A stretch of 64,000 nucleotides of DNA from contig JAQUCE010000003.1 of NCBI GenBank assembly GCA_028686345.1, positions 1-64,000 on the forward strand. Direction: 5' to 3'. Numbering within the stretch: the first letter of the stretch is position 1; the number at the start of each line of letters is the position of its first letter. A model generated the notes under the pieces. That model was not told where the DNA came from. It did no database searches and saw only the letters and a program-made list of their open reading frames with translations. Both the position numbers and the translations under genes were made by a program. Positions 49,149 to 58,504 of the stretch are shown here, piece after piece. Source of the DNA: Kiritimatiellia bacterium. GTDB lineage: Bacteria; Verrucomicrobiota; Kiritimatiellia; RFP12; UBA1067.

Positions 49149-50021
49149 TCAGCTCCGCCATGTAAGCTGCGTGACTTTGCCGTCATCCGCCTGATTGCCA
49201 GCCACCGCATTGAGTTTAAACTTGGCACCTGAAGCTGTGAAGGTGGCATCCACCCAGCCAACAGGCACGCTCTCCGCAAAGTTGTACGCCGTGGAGGGCA
49301 GATTGATCAGGTCAAGGTCTCCCTGTTTGGCGAAGCTGTAATGGTGCGAGTGCCCGTAAATAATGGCTTTGACCTTGCGCTGGTCTGTCACAATTTTGAA
49401 AAAGCGGATATCATCAAGCAGTGCCCCATCGCTCTCCCCAAAGGAATGATGCAGCAACAGCAGGGTCGGGGTGTTGTCAGACTCCTTGAGATATTGATCG
49501 AGCCAGTTACGCTGCGCCTGCCCCAACAGCCCCGCCGTATTATTGGTGATCTGTAAGGAATCCAGAAAGATCAAGCGCATTGGAGCGATATTAACCACCG
49601 TGATGTGCTTGCCCTTGACCGCGGCCTTTTCACCGGGGGTTGCGGGAAAAGCTTCGGTGAAGTTTTTATAGTTATCATGGTTGCCAAGGGCCATATAGAC
49701 CGGCGCAATCTTATTCATCTGTTCCACGTAAACTTTCACCACTGCGTAATCTTCTCGCAGGCCCCTTAAGCGCGCGATATCCCCTGTGATGCCGATACCA
49801 TCGGGTTTGGATTCCGCGACTTGCGGCAAAAGCTGGTCCAGGTTTTTGGTTATGGAAAAGCCGCGCACCTGCTCCGCCCGGTCAGCGGGGATGTGCGTGT
49901 CCGAGAGCAGTGCCCAGCGGGTTGAATCCCCGGCATTGGCATAGGTGATCTCTGTGATACCGAACGATGCGGCACCAGCTGCGAAGATTGAGTTTTTTAT
50001 GAATGATCTGCGATTTAGCAT
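49149..50021 (-). CDS. Calcineurin-like metallophosphoesterase, Tat-exported
   Basis: The 290-residue enzyme has all five metal-site motifs: ALLSDTHIP, GITGDIARL, MALGNHDNY, LLLHHSFG and IYGHSHHYSF. The N-terminus MLNRRSFIKNSIFAAGAASF has the twin-arginine pattern RRSFIK followed by a hydrophobic core, so it is probably exported folded. AAGGAG precedes the ATG. It would hydrolyse a phosphomonoester or diester in the periplasm. The substrate cannot be told. It follows the glycosidase gene by about 90 bases on the same strand. Confidence 0.88.
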   Translation of the reverse strand: MLNRRSFIKNSIFAAGAASFGITEITYANAGDSTRWALLSDTHIPADRAEQVRGFSITKNLDQLLPQVAESKPDGIGITGDIARLRGLREDYAVVKVYVEQMNKIAPVYMALGNHDNYKNFTEAFPATPGEKAAVKGKHITVVNIAPMRLIFLDSLQITNNTAGLLGQAQRNWLDQYLKESDNTPTLLLLHHSFGESDGALLDDIRFFKIVTDQRKVKAIIYGHSHHYSFAKQGDLDLINLPSTAYNFAESVPVGWVDATFTASGAKFKLNAVAGNQADDGKVTQLTWRS

Positions 50022-50112
50022 CTCTTAATCTCCTTGTTTTACGGTGAAGGTTCAATTATAGGATAAGCCGCCCGGTTGAGCAAGTGCCAAGGATGCGATC
50101 AACCCACCCGAG

Positions 50113-51495
50113 CTAACGCTTTACAAGCGCAACCGCCCAGCCGCCCTTTCCGGGTGGAGCAAATGCAATTTTATGCCCGCCCTCAATACTCTCCACCTTA
50201 CCCCACTCGCCTGTGGCAATCTCGATCCAGTGAACGGCCAGCGGGCCTTTCATGGCTGACAAATCGACACGCACCTTTCCCCCTGCCGGGAAATACAGGG
50301 CACCAGCGGTTCCTGATCCAACAGCCAGATACGCCTCATTCGGTTCACAATCAGAGAGCAGCTCCATGGCGGGCTTCACTGTCCAGAGAGGGATTTTTGA
50401 CTCCAACTTGCGGGCTGCACGGATGCATGCGACCGCCTTGTCGTTCAACCCTAAGCCCGACTCAGGACGATGAAAGCGCATTGATGCCGCGCCAGCCAAC
50501 AGGTGCCGCCAGAAGCGTTCGATCGCGTCCTGATCAGTGTGACCGAATTTATTCCCGTCTGCCCCATAGGTTTTGGTAGTATTGATTGGCCGCGGCTTGC
50601 GCGACAGATATTTTTGAACATAAATGAAATTATCCCAGTGCTTCAGCCCCTTGTTGTGGTTGTTCTGTGAGATATCAACAAAATCGTACAGCTCTGGATG
50701 GTCAAAGGTCCTCTTATGACGATCGGCGGTCAGATCCCAGTCGTCCCACATCTCGGTCACGTAAATTGTTTTGTTCCGCTTGGCCGCCTCTTGCTTAACA
50801 AACTGCGCCCAGTACCGGCCCCACTCCTCCTCACCGTTGGTCTCGTTGTCAATACAGTAGAGCACATGATCATAACGCAGCGCGTATTCCAGCATTTTCT
50901 GCACAAACCGCTGCTGATATGGCAGAACTACACGGTTGCGCTTCTGGCCCGGAGCGGTGAAAAAGAAAGGTTGTTTGTTTTTTCCCGGGTGATCAGGATA
51001 AGCTCCTGCAAACCCGGACTCTTCATAACTGTAATTGATGTTATTGGCTGGATTATATGGATGGATCTGCCACCGGTTGCTGCCTCCCGAATCGGTCAAA
51101 TCAAAGCGATCCCATATTTCGATCTGCACAAAAACGCGGCGCTTGGCCGTCTCCTTCAACAGACAGTCAAAGCGCGCCCAGTAGTCGTCGTTCCACTGAT
51201 TCAGATCATATTTTTTATCCGGCAATTGCTTGTAGGCATAGAGTTCAAACCCCTTATCCTTGCGATCACTCATTGTATTGCGAATCACATTACCGCCTGC
51301 GGCAGCCAGACGCTCCAGTTGTGAAATGAGTTTTTCCTCCTGCCACTGGAAAAGATTATCGTCATCGCTACCCCCCAAGAGCAGCACTGGTTTGCCCTCA
51401 TAGCTCCAGTACCAGGGATTCTCCGGCCACGGCTTGATCTCCGCAGCAAGATTTAAGACAGTGAGCGCAGCAGAGTAGATCAGTACTTTTTTCAT
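50113..51495 (-). CDS. Secreted TIM-barrel glycosidase-like protein
   Basis: The 460-residue product has a signal peptide (MKKVLIYSAALTVLNLAAEI). The region PVLLLGGSDDDNLFQWQEEK and GGNVIRNTMSDRKDKG is the start of a clan GH-A-like barrel as in DUF4038/GH140-type proteins. HVLYCIDNETNGEEEWG contains a probable acid/base Glu. The last 80 residues form a beta domain (PFAPPGKGGWAVALVKR-like end) as in putative collagen-binding C-terminal domains. Its start overlaps the stop of the oxidoreductase gene by 4 bases (ATGA), so translation is coupled. Specific activity is unknown. Confidence 0.7.
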   Translation of the reverse strand: MKKVLIYSAALTVLNLAAEIKPWPENPWYWSYEGKPVLLLGGSDDDNLFQWQEEKLISQLERLAAAGGNVIRNTMSDRKDKGFELYAYKQLPDKKYDLNQWNDDYWARFDCLLKETAKRRVFVQIEIWDRFDLTDSGGSNRWQIHPYNPANNINYSYEESGFAGAYPDHPGKNKQPFFFTAPGQKRNRVVLPYQQRFVQKMLEYALRYDHVLYCIDNETNGEEEWGRYWAQFVKQEAAKRNKTIYVTEMWDDWDLTADRHKRTFDHPELYDFVDISQNNHNKGLKHWDNFIYVQKYLSRKPRPINTTKTYGADGNKFGHTDQDAIERFWRHLLAGAASMRFHRPESGLGLNDKAVACIRAARKLESKIPLWTVKPAMELLSDCEPNEAYLAVGSGTAGALYFPAGGKVRVDLSAMKGPLAVHWIEIATGEWGKVESIEGGHKIAFAPPGKGGWAVALVKR

Positions 51496-54400
51496 AACAT
51501 CAACTCTCCAAGTACCATGCGGGCATGCTTGGAGTAGACCCCGCGCGGGTCAGCGGCATAGGCGCGCAGCACCTTCTCCGCAACTCCGTTATAATCGCCG
51601 ATGTTGAACAACGCCCGGGCGCAGGCAATCTCGCGCAGTGCCGCAGTACGCTCCTTGTCGCCCGCGAGATTGGCATATCCGGCGATGGCCGGCATCTCAG
51701 GTGCAATCATAAAACTCTTGTTGCTCACCCCAGGCAGTGCCAGCAGCTCGGCTAAAACAGGCGCGGCAGCTTGATCGCCAAGTGCTTCGAAAGCCAGTGC
51801 CAGGGCACGGTAGTGCGAAAACTCACTTTCAGCTGTCAGTGCTTTTGCTTTGGCAACCAGAGCTGGCAGGGATTTGCGCGAACCAGCACGCCCAAGCGCG
51901 ATGATATAGCTGTCAACCCAACTGACGCTGCGGTTGAACTGGCCCATGCCCCTGAAATCCCAGCCCTTGTCCCAATCCATCTTACTGAGCTTTTCAATCA
52001 GCAGATCTTCGCCCTCCTTGTGGCCCATCATTGCCAGCACATGCGCATAAACGAATTTCGCCTCAGGGTTTTCACTGCGCTTCAAAGCCTGTTTCAGCAG
52101 CGGGATACTGCGGGCATAGTCGGTCAAGAGCACCGCCAGCCCCTTGTATTTGTCGGTCAGCTCCTCCACGGCCTGCGCCATCTGTTGATCCGACAGCGGA
52201 AAGCTGTCCTGCATGGTAAGGACATCAGCGGGTAAAATTTTCTTTTCGATCAGTTTTTTCTGAACTGCGCGGATATCCACATTGCGTAATTCAACCCCGG
52301 CCTGCAGCGCCTCGGCTGCCACCACACCGGCGGCATAACCCTGATTCTGGACATCAGGTTGCATCCGCAGAATCGGCATGGCATCGCGGTGCGCACTGAT
52401 TCCCAGCCCAATCACCAGCAAGCCATCCAGTTTTTCAGGCAGCAGGCAGCGCAACGGAAGATTAACCATCATCGCATGGTGGCCGGGATCCTCAATAAAA
52501 AACTGCTCATGCACAGTGTAACCATGCGAATCAAAATTGCTTCTGGTCTGCACCACCACATCCGGGTAGGTGCGCTGATTGGCAACATCCAGGGGTGTCA
52601 AATAAAATGCGCCCACCATGCGGCGGCGCTCACGGCTGTTGACCACCTGCGCCTGATCCCAGGTGCTGCCAGGCATATTCATGCGGTTGCGCATCGCAAA
52701 AAAGAAGACATCCGCAGCATCAGTGTCATCCACAAAACCGATATCCGTATTGGTGTAGCTGGAGCCGAGCGGCTTGGGTGTCTGTCCGGCACCTTGGAGG
52801 GCAACCTCATCTTTGCTGATAAACTGAGTTTCCACCCCCGCCATTGCGGGTAGAACGGCATTGCCGGTCGCGTCGATCGCGACCTTGCAGCGGATCACCC
52901 CGCGTTCGCCCTGCGACGTGACAACCACCACACCGGCCACGCGGTTGTCCTCGACAATCACGCCGGTTACCAGTGTTCCATACCAAATCTCGGTGCCGGC
53001 CTGGCGGTTCTGCGCACGGTACCACTCTGATTTGGCCTGCACAAAGACCGCGCCGGTTTGCGCGACCCCGGCATCAATCTCGGTGGTAAATCCAACCCGG
53101 TTGCCGTACCAATACCTGCCGATCAACCCATCGGTTGAGACGCCGCCCATCTTGTGGATATATTCGCAGAGGATGGTCTTCAGCCCATGTCGCGATGCGC
53201 TGATACCAGCCGGCGCGCCGCCTGTGCCGGCACCTGCCACAACCACATCGCATTCAGCCAGAACCGGCAGCTCGCGGGCATTGACCTTAACTGTTCCGGA
53301 TGTGTTACAGAGATAGGGAGGGAAGCCAGTGTCAACCTCTTTGACCTGCAACGCCGTTCCAGCCGCTGTCGCGGTATAGAGCGAGCGCAGGGTTTTGATC
53401 TGCCCGCGTTGGCGGGCAGCATCCGCCGCAGCGGCGCCGATCATCTCGCCGGCTACCATCAGGTTGCCGGGCTTCATCAACTCAGCGGCCGCGCTCCTTG
53501 AGATATCCGCCATGGGGCTGAGCACAAATAAATTGTCGTGCTGCCGCGGTTTAAAGCAGTTAACATCAAGTTTGTCAACTCCCTGCCAGACTGCTTCGGA
53601 GGAGCTGGAGCAGAGAATTTTATCCGGGGCAATCAGAAACAGCTGGTCAGCTTCGTCCAGCTGGGTCGGAACAAATGTCAGATCACGGGCGCGCTGCTCA
53701 GCCTCGGCAAAGGAGCGGTGCGAGCCGTCCTTCATCGGAATATCAATCTCACAGGCGAACATACGCCCTTTGATCATCGACGGCATGCCCTCAGGCGCTT
53801 TGATGCCAGTCACCGGGGTGTCGAGAACACCGAACAGCTCTTGGACCCGTAGCCCCTCGGCTTTGGGTGCCTCGCCTGCCAGCACCATCCTTTGGAAGGT
53901 GTAGTTTCCGGCAGGAAAGGGAGTTGCCTGCGCGCCCGCGGCACGCGCGACCACTCCGCGCTCCGTTGCGTCGATAATGACTTTCGCTTTCACACACTGG
54001 CGTCCGCTGCGGTTGGAGATAATCACACCAGCGGGTTTGCCGGTTTCATCAACCAGAATTTCAGAGGAGGCGCAGCCTGTGATAAAAGAGATCCCAGCTT
54101 GCAGCAAGGCATCATCCAGGGCGCGCTTCACCTTAAAAGGCGTGGTGCTCTGCGTCATGGTCGCCTTCTCTCCCTGAGGATCATTTGAGTAGAGGGATAT
54201 CTCCCCTAAAAGTTGTCGCGCCACCCCTTTGGCCTTAACCGCTTTAACCTTAAGCGTGCGGTGCTTACCTGCCAGCGGTAGTTTAAATAAAAAACACTCT
54301 GAGTGGCCAGCTGACTCCAACTCACTTGTCAGAGCGAGCGACTTCCATCCGCCTGAGCCATCCTGCCCCAGCACCTCAATCGAGCTGGTGCCGAAGCCGG

Positions 54401-54914
54401 TATCACCACTGCGACCATAGGCAAGAACCGAGATGGTGTCCACCTGTTGCTCTGCGCGCAGCTCCAGCGTAAACGCGACATCCTCATTGTACTGCACGCT
54501 GTCGCGCGGGACATCCATCCATTTGCCATCACTCAGAAAGCCGCCCGTTTTATCCAGATGCAAAGGGTCAGCCTTCTTGTCAGCTTTATAGATAAACGGG
54601 ATTGAAGGTTTCGCGGCTTCATCCGCAGTGAAAATCGATTTAAGCAGCGCACAGCGCGCATCTTCATCATCGCTCAGACGCAGGCGGAGGGTGGCAGCCA
54701 TATCCTCACCGAGAAAGGGGCGCTGCGCAACCAGAAAAACCGACGCCCCATCCGCCTTGGCCTTAATGGCCGCCGCCACCGCGCCGGATGAGCCGCCCAC
54801 CACAACAACATCAACATCCTGGACCAGCACCAGCTCCTTGGCCGGCTCGACCACACCCGCGCCGGACAGACTGGCAGCCAGCACACTGAAAATTAAAAAT
54901 ACCGTTTGTCTCAT
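51492..54914 (-). CDS. Secreted FAD-dependent oxidoreductase with two FAD domains and C-terminal helical repeats
   Basis: The 1140-residue protein starts at an ATG after AGGAG and has a signal peptide (MRQTVFLIFSVLAASLSGAG). It carries two FAD_oxidored-type (PF12831) Rossmann units: VDVVVVGGSSGAVAAAIKAK near residue 35 and CDVVVAGAGTGGAPAGISAS near residue 555. A beta-rich insert at about 123-245 (EDVAFTLELRAEQQVDTISV) looks like a galactose-binding-type domain, placed inside the first FAD unit. Residues from about 930 are helical repeats (HEAT-like). Members of this family lie in glycan-degradation clusters of planctomycete and Lentisphaera-type bacteria. The substrate is unknown. It heads a coupled pair with the glycosidase at 50113. 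Confidence 0.82.
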   Translation of the reverse strand: MRQTVFLIFSVLAASLSGAGVVEPAKELVLVQDVDVVVVGGSSGAVAAAIKAKADGASVFLVAQRPFLGEDMAATLRLRLSDDEDARCALLKSIFTADEAAKPSIPFIYKADKKADPLHLDKTGGFLSDGKWMDVPRDSVQYNEDVAFTLELRAEQQVDTISVLAYGRSGDTGFGTSSIEVLGQDGSGGWKSLALTSELESAGHSECFLFKLPLAGKHRTLKVKAVKAKGVARQLLGEISLYSNDPQGEKATMTQSTTPFKVKRALDDALLQAGISFITGCASSEILVDETGKPAGVIISNRSGRQCVKAKVIIDATERGVVARAAGAQATPFPAGNYTFQRMVLAGEAPKAEGLRVQELFGVLDTPVTGIKAPEGMPSMIKGRMFACEIDIPMKDGSHRSFAEAEQRARDLTFVPTQLDEADQLFLIAPDKILCSSSSEAVWQGVDKLDVNCFKPRQHDNLFVLSPMADISRSAAAELMKPGNLMVAGEMIGAAAADAARQRGQIKTLRSLYTATAAGTALQVKEVDTGFPPYLCNTSGTVKVNARELPVLAECDVVVAGAGTGGAPAGISASRHGLKTILCEYIHKMGGVSTDGLIGRYWYGNRVGFTTEIDAGVAQTGAVFVQAKSEWYRAQNRQAGTEIWYGTLVTGVIVEDNRVAGVVVVTSQGERGVIRCKVAIDATGNAVLPAMAGVETQFISKDEVALQGAGQTPKPLGSSYTNTDIGFVDDTDAADVFFFAMRNRMNMPGSTWDQAQVVNSRERRRMVGAFYLTPLDVANQRTYPDVVVQTRSNFDSHGYTVHEQFFIEDPGHHAMMVNLPLRCLLPEKLDGLLVIGLGISAHRDAMPILRMQPDVQNQGYAAGVVAAEALQAGVELRNVDIRAVQKKLIEKKILPADVLTMQDSFPLSDQQMAQAVEELTDKYKGLAVLLTDYARSIPLLKQALKRSENPEAKFVYAHVLAMMGHKEGEDLLIEKLSKMDWDKGWDFRGMGQFNRSVSWVDSYIIALGRAGSRKSLPALVAKAKALTAESEFSHYRALALAFEALGDQAAAPVLAELLALPGVSNKSFMIAPEMPAIAGYANLAGDKERTAALREIACARALFNIGDYNGVAEKVLRAYAADPRGVYSKHARMVLGELML

Positions 54915-54929
54915 TCAGATCTCCTGTTA

Positions 54930-55096
54930 GTCGCTCTACCAGCGCCATCGTCAACCAAAGGCGCGGCTGCCATACCCCGCAACCTGATCATTCGCGTGCC
55001 ACCCGCAGTCGCCCGCATAGCGGACGACTTCCTTGCTTCGCGCCTTGGCTTCCAACCGGACATGTCCGATTGGAAATCGGAGCTACGTTGCTCAGC
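54930..55096. repeat. Composite palindromic repeat
   Basis: This has the order GTCGCTCTACCAGCG, CATCGTCAACCAAAGGCGCG, ATTCGCGTGCCACCCGCAGT, GCATAGCGGACGACTTCC and TGTCCGATTGGAAATCGGAG-CTACGTTGCTC. It is nearly identical to 23095-23225 but lacks the inner hairpin of that copy. It fills the gap between the sulfatase and the oxidoreductase. Confidence 0.8.
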
Positions 55097-55142
55097 GCCC
55101 TTTTCACTTTAGAACTTCTCCTCATCTCTTTCGGCCACTTCT

Positions 55143-56747
55143 TCACAGTACTGGCGGCATGCCGGCTGATTTGCCGCTGCTCCTATCAATCGGGAATTTC
55201 GGCTGCCAGGTTGAATGAGTTTGCTTCAGCCAAGTATTGATTTTTTTTGACAGGCTGGATGCCAACTCAGGTTTGCTCATAATCAAATTCTCTTTTTCGC
55301 CAATGTCATCGGTCAGGTTATAAAGCTCCCAGGCATTGGCTTCATAAAAGTAGAACAACTTATAGCGCTTGCCTCCTTGCTCGTCGATCACCACTGCACA
55401 GGGCTGCGCGCGCGTATCCATGTAACCAGGGAAAAGATAGAAGAGCGGGGCCCGTCTGCGAGTGCTGTCAGGCTGGCGCAGAATATCGGCAAAGGACTCC
55501 CCATCCAGCGGATGCGCGCTCTCGGGCGGCATCCAGCCCCTGCCCGCCAACTCAAGACAGGTTGGATAGTAATCGACCGCGTGCACCATGTGGTGTGTGA
55601 TTGTGTTGGGTGGAATCACCCCAGGCCAGTATGCAATCAGCGGAACCCGGAGCCCGCCCTCGGTGAACATCCCTTTTTGTCCTCGCAGCGGCAGATTGTG
55701 GCCATGTGTGCCTCCATTATCCGAGGTGAACAGAATCAAGGTTTTTTTAGCGAGGCTGTCGCTGGTGTCGCCATCCCCGTCCGGATCATCGATTGCCTTC
55801 AGCAAGCGGCTGATGGTCAGGTCAATACTGGCGACAAACCCGGCGAGGGCGCTGCCATGCGTTGCCTGCAAATCAGGGCGTGACTTAACCGGGCTGTGAA
55901 TCGCATAGGGGTGCAGTTGCAGATAAAATGGTTTTTTAGTTGCACTCAGCTTTTTAACGCTCTCCTCCATTGCATCATCGACTGCATCGCTGACATGCTT
56001 GGGAGTTCCGGCCAGTGATGCGGGATAACCATACTGCTTGAGATATTGGGCCGTGTACGGCGCTGCAAAGCGATCGAAATCACCGCGTCCCAACCCTTTA
56101 AACAGCCAGCCGCCGCCACCCTGCTGAGTTGCGAAACAAACGCTCTGATGGCCCTGCTGGCAGCCGCCGATGTTAATATCAAAGCCGACACTCTCCGGCA
56201 GGGTCTGCTCTCCCCCATGACCGCCAACATGATATTTGCCGATATGCGCGGTGGCATAGCCATTGCGTTTGAGCGCCTCCGCCACTGTGATTGCCTCCAC
56301 CGCGACATCCTGGCTTTGCAGCGGCCCGGAGAATCGGGCACTCTTCTTTGAGAACCCTTTGCCGCCAAAGCGATTGAGGTTGCCGACAACATAGACATCA
56401 TTATGAACGCGCGCGGGGTATTGGCCAGTGATCATCGCCGCGCGCGTTGGCGCACAGTTAGGCTGCGCATAAGCGTGGGTGAAGCTGAGCCCTTGATCTG
56501 CCAGCTTTTCAAGATGCGGTGTGATGAATCCCGCTTGCGCGGTTCCCATGGTCGACTGTTTGACGCTAATCTGGTTCCAGCCCAAATCATCCACCATGCA
56601 GATTACAATGTTAGGTTGCTTCGGAAGGGTGTCACACAGCGGCTGGACGTTTTTTGAGGCCTCATGCGTAACGCCTATCAAGGGCCAGGCGTGGGCAAGC
56701 AAAGTGAGAAAAAGGCACATACGCCTTGTTTTGAATTGCATCCTCAT
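55143..56747 (-). CDS. Secreted Cys-type sulfatase
   Basis: The start is placed at ATG 56747 (MRMQFKTRRMCLFLTLLAHA), which gives a direct signal peptide; a longer frame from 56804 adds 19 residues without hydrophobic character. The 534-residue enzyme has the metal-binding NIVICMVDDLGWNQ and the sulfatase signature NCAPTRAAMITGQYPAR. Its Cys must be converted to formylglycine (C-x-P-x-R) by FGE or an anaerobic radical-SAM maturase. The second metal site is FTSDNGGTHGHNLP. It hydrolyses a sulfate ester, probably on an external polysaccharide such as an algal or mucin glycan. No maturase gene lies nearby; the FGE-like gene at 1832-2619 is broken and probably not an activator. Confidence 0.92.
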   Translation of the reverse strand: MRMQFKTRRMCLFLTLLAHAWPLIGVTHEASKNVQPLCDTLPKQPNIVICMVDDLGWNQISVKQSTMGTAQAGFITPHLEKLADQGLSFTHAYAQPNCAPTRAAMITGQYPARVHNDVYVVGNLNRFGGKGFSKKSARFSGPLQSQDVAVEAITVAEALKRNGYATAHIGKYHVGGHGGEQTLPESVGFDINIGGCQQGHQSVCFATQQGGGGWLFKGLGRGDFDRFAAPYTAQYLKQYGYPASLAGTPKHVSDAVDDAMEESVKKLSATKKPFYLQLHPYAIHSPVKSRPDLQATHGSALAGFVASIDLTISRLLKAIDDPDGDGDTSDSLAKKTLILFTSDNGGTHGHNLPLRGQKGMFTEGGLRVPLIAYWPGVIPPNTITHHMVHAVDYYPTCLELAGRGWMPPESAHPLDGESFADILRQPDSTRRRAPLFYLFPGYMDTRAQPCAVVIDEQGGKRYKLFYFYEANAWELYNLTDDIGEKENLIMSKPELASSLSKKINTWLKQTHSTWQPKFPIDRSSGKSAGMPPVL

Positions 56748-56825
56748 ATCATTGCATCTTAGTCGCTTAGGCGACCGGAAAAAACAATTAATTGTTCTTT
56801 CCAAAGGTTTGTCGGTTTGTGAAAT

Positions 56826-56935
56826 CGTCCACCAGCATCGTCGCCGCCATCGTCAACCGGAGACGTGTCCGACCTCAGTAGGACCGGTTTTCAACCGGAC
56901 ATGTCCGATTGGAAATCGGACCTACGTTGCTCCAG
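56826..56935. repeat. Composite palindromic repeat, short copy
   Basis: The copy has ATCGTCCACCAGCATCGTCG, CATCGTCAACCGGAGACGTG and TGTCCGATTGGAAATCGGAC at 56902-56921, followed by CTACGTTGCTCC. An extra ACCGGTTTTCAACCGG palindrome precedes the last unit. The rest of 56748-57018 shows nothing else. Confidence 0.75.
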
Positions 56936-57018
56936 CATAGATGAAACTTCATCTCAATACCCGCTTTGGAGCAGGCTAAAGCCTGTACTGCAAATTTTGG
57001 AATCTGAAAATAATGAAA

Positions 57019-57093
57019 TGGCACCCCCTAGGGGAATCGAACCCCTCTTTCCGGGATGAAAACCCGAGGTCCTAGCCGATAGACGAAGGGGGT
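57019..57093 (-). tRNA. tRNA-Glu (TTC anticodon)
   Basis: The cloverleaf has the acceptor stem ACCCCCT/AGGGGGT, the anticodon loop TTTTCAT between CGGG and CCCG (anticodon TTC), and the T-arm GAGGGG-TTCGATT-CCCCTA. CCA is encoded at the 3' end (57019-57021) after discriminator G. Confidence 0.94.
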
Positions 57094-57149
57094 GTACATG
57101 TCTCAATTTATATCAAATTCCGCAGGCAACGTCAACCAGCTAATTTGTA

Positions 57150-58445
57150 CTAAGCTTGCCTCTGTTTTTGACGGCCTCGCCCTGGGTGGCGGCGTCTGCG
57201 CCGGGGCGCTCTGTCACCCTCATCATGGTGTTGATCAATGATTTCGCCCGGCTCAACCGCGTTACAAAGTTCTTTCCACTGTGCCAGTGTTTCAAAGGTG
57301 TCGCCTTCGGCTGCGGCTACAATCTGCTTAAAGATAAACGCATCCTCAAAATTGCTGTTTCTGACAAAACGCCTGGCTCTGGCTTGAGTTGGCATAGGGT
57401 CAAAGCGGGGAATTAGATCCATGGCTGACACTGTTGCATAAAATATCGCCTTGGGAATGTGCAGCGAGCTGACAAGATGGTTCAGTACCTTGCGGGCGAC
57501 ATGTGTGCGGTTAACCCGTCCATGGGGCGTGGCTTCACTCTCACGGTTACACTGCTCCAGGAACAGCGGATAAAACAGAACTGCGGTGCGCACTCCATTT
57601 GAAAAACTTCCATTCTCGGGCATACGGTCAAGTGCGGCAAGATAGCGCCAGAGCGGTGAGGTGTTTTTACCGCTGCGATTGATATACTCATTGATCTCCG
57701 GCAGCAGATCCTCCAGCAGTTTGAACTCCCACATCAACCTGAAAGCCTTCTCTGACGCATTCACGGTGAACAGGCGGTAAACCTCCTCGCAGACGCGTGG
57801 CACAGAGGCGTTAAGGATATCAGCATGGTGTTTTTTTAGCGCCTTGCAGCAGCCCTTGTCGATCGTGAAATTCAGTTTAGCCGCAAATCTAACAGCCCGC
57901 ATCATACGCACCGGGTCCTCGCGAAAGCGGACATTGGGATCGCCAATGCTGCGGATCACTTTATTTTCAAGGTCTTTGAGACCATCCACATAATCGATCA
58001 CCGCAAAGGTTTTTATATCATAAAAAAGCCCGTTCACCGTAAAATCGCGCCTTTTAGCATCCTGCTCAGGGGTTCCAAAGGTGTTATCCTCACTCTGATA
58101 GAGCGCGCTATCGCCCTCTGTTGGCTCGGGCTGGGCGCGGAAGGTGCTGGTTTCAATAACCTTACGACCAAAAACAATGTGCGCCAGGCGGAAGCGCCGG
58201 CCAATCAAAAAGCAGTTACGGAAGAGTTTGCGGATTTGCGCGGGCTGAGCGTCAGTGCTGATATCAAAATCCTTGGGGCAGCGTCCGAGCAGCAGATCGC
58301 GCACACTCCCGCCCACCATATAGGAGATATAATTGCTGTTCGAGAGCCGATAGAGGACTTTAACCGCGTCAGGGTCGATGTTAGCACGTGATATGCAATG
58401 TTTATTTCGGTCGCGTATAACAGGTTTATTTTTTTTGAAAAACAT
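57150..58445 (-). CDS. pcnB: Poly(A) polymerase / CCA-adding-type nucleotidyltransferase
   Basis: The 431-residue protein has the class II nucleotidyltransferase core: YMVGGSVRDLLLGR, then KDFDIST with the two metal-binding Asp, KRRDFTVNGLFYDI, and the RNA-binding segment REDPVRMMRAVRFAAKLNFT. PcnB adds 3' poly(A) tails that mark RNA for decay; the CCA-adding enzyme is closely related, and the basic tail (APRRRRRHPGRGRQKQRQA) favours PcnB. There is no clear ribosome binding site; ATG 58445 gives MFFKKNKPVIRDRNKHCISR, as in the family. A gap of about 60 bases separates it from ribF upstream. Confidence 0.88.
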   Translation of the reverse strand: MFFKKNKPVIRDRNKHCISRANIDPDAVKVLYRLSNSNYISYMVGGSVRDLLLGRCPKDFDISTDAQPAQIRKLFRNCFLIGRRFRLAHIVFGRKVIETSTFRAQPEPTEGDSALYQSEDNTFGTPEQDAKRRDFTVNGLFYDIKTFAVIDYVDGLKDLENKVIRSIGDPNVRFREDPVRMMRAVRFAAKLNFTIDKGCCKALKKHHADILNASVPRVCEEVYRLFTVNASEKAFRLMWEFKLLEDLLPEINEYINRSGKNTSPLWRYLAALDRMPENGSFSNGVRTAVLFYPLFLEQCNRESEATPHGRVNRTHVARKVLNHLVSSLHIPKAIFYATVSAMDLIPRFDPMPTQARARRFVRNSNFEDAFIFKQIVAAAEGDTFETLAQWKELCNAVEPGEIIDQHHDEGDRAPRRRRRHPGRGRQKQRQA

Positions 58446-58504
58446 ATACTACTTAAGTAAATTTAAAATTCGGGTTGTGGAAAACCATTCTACCAAAACA
58501 CAAA

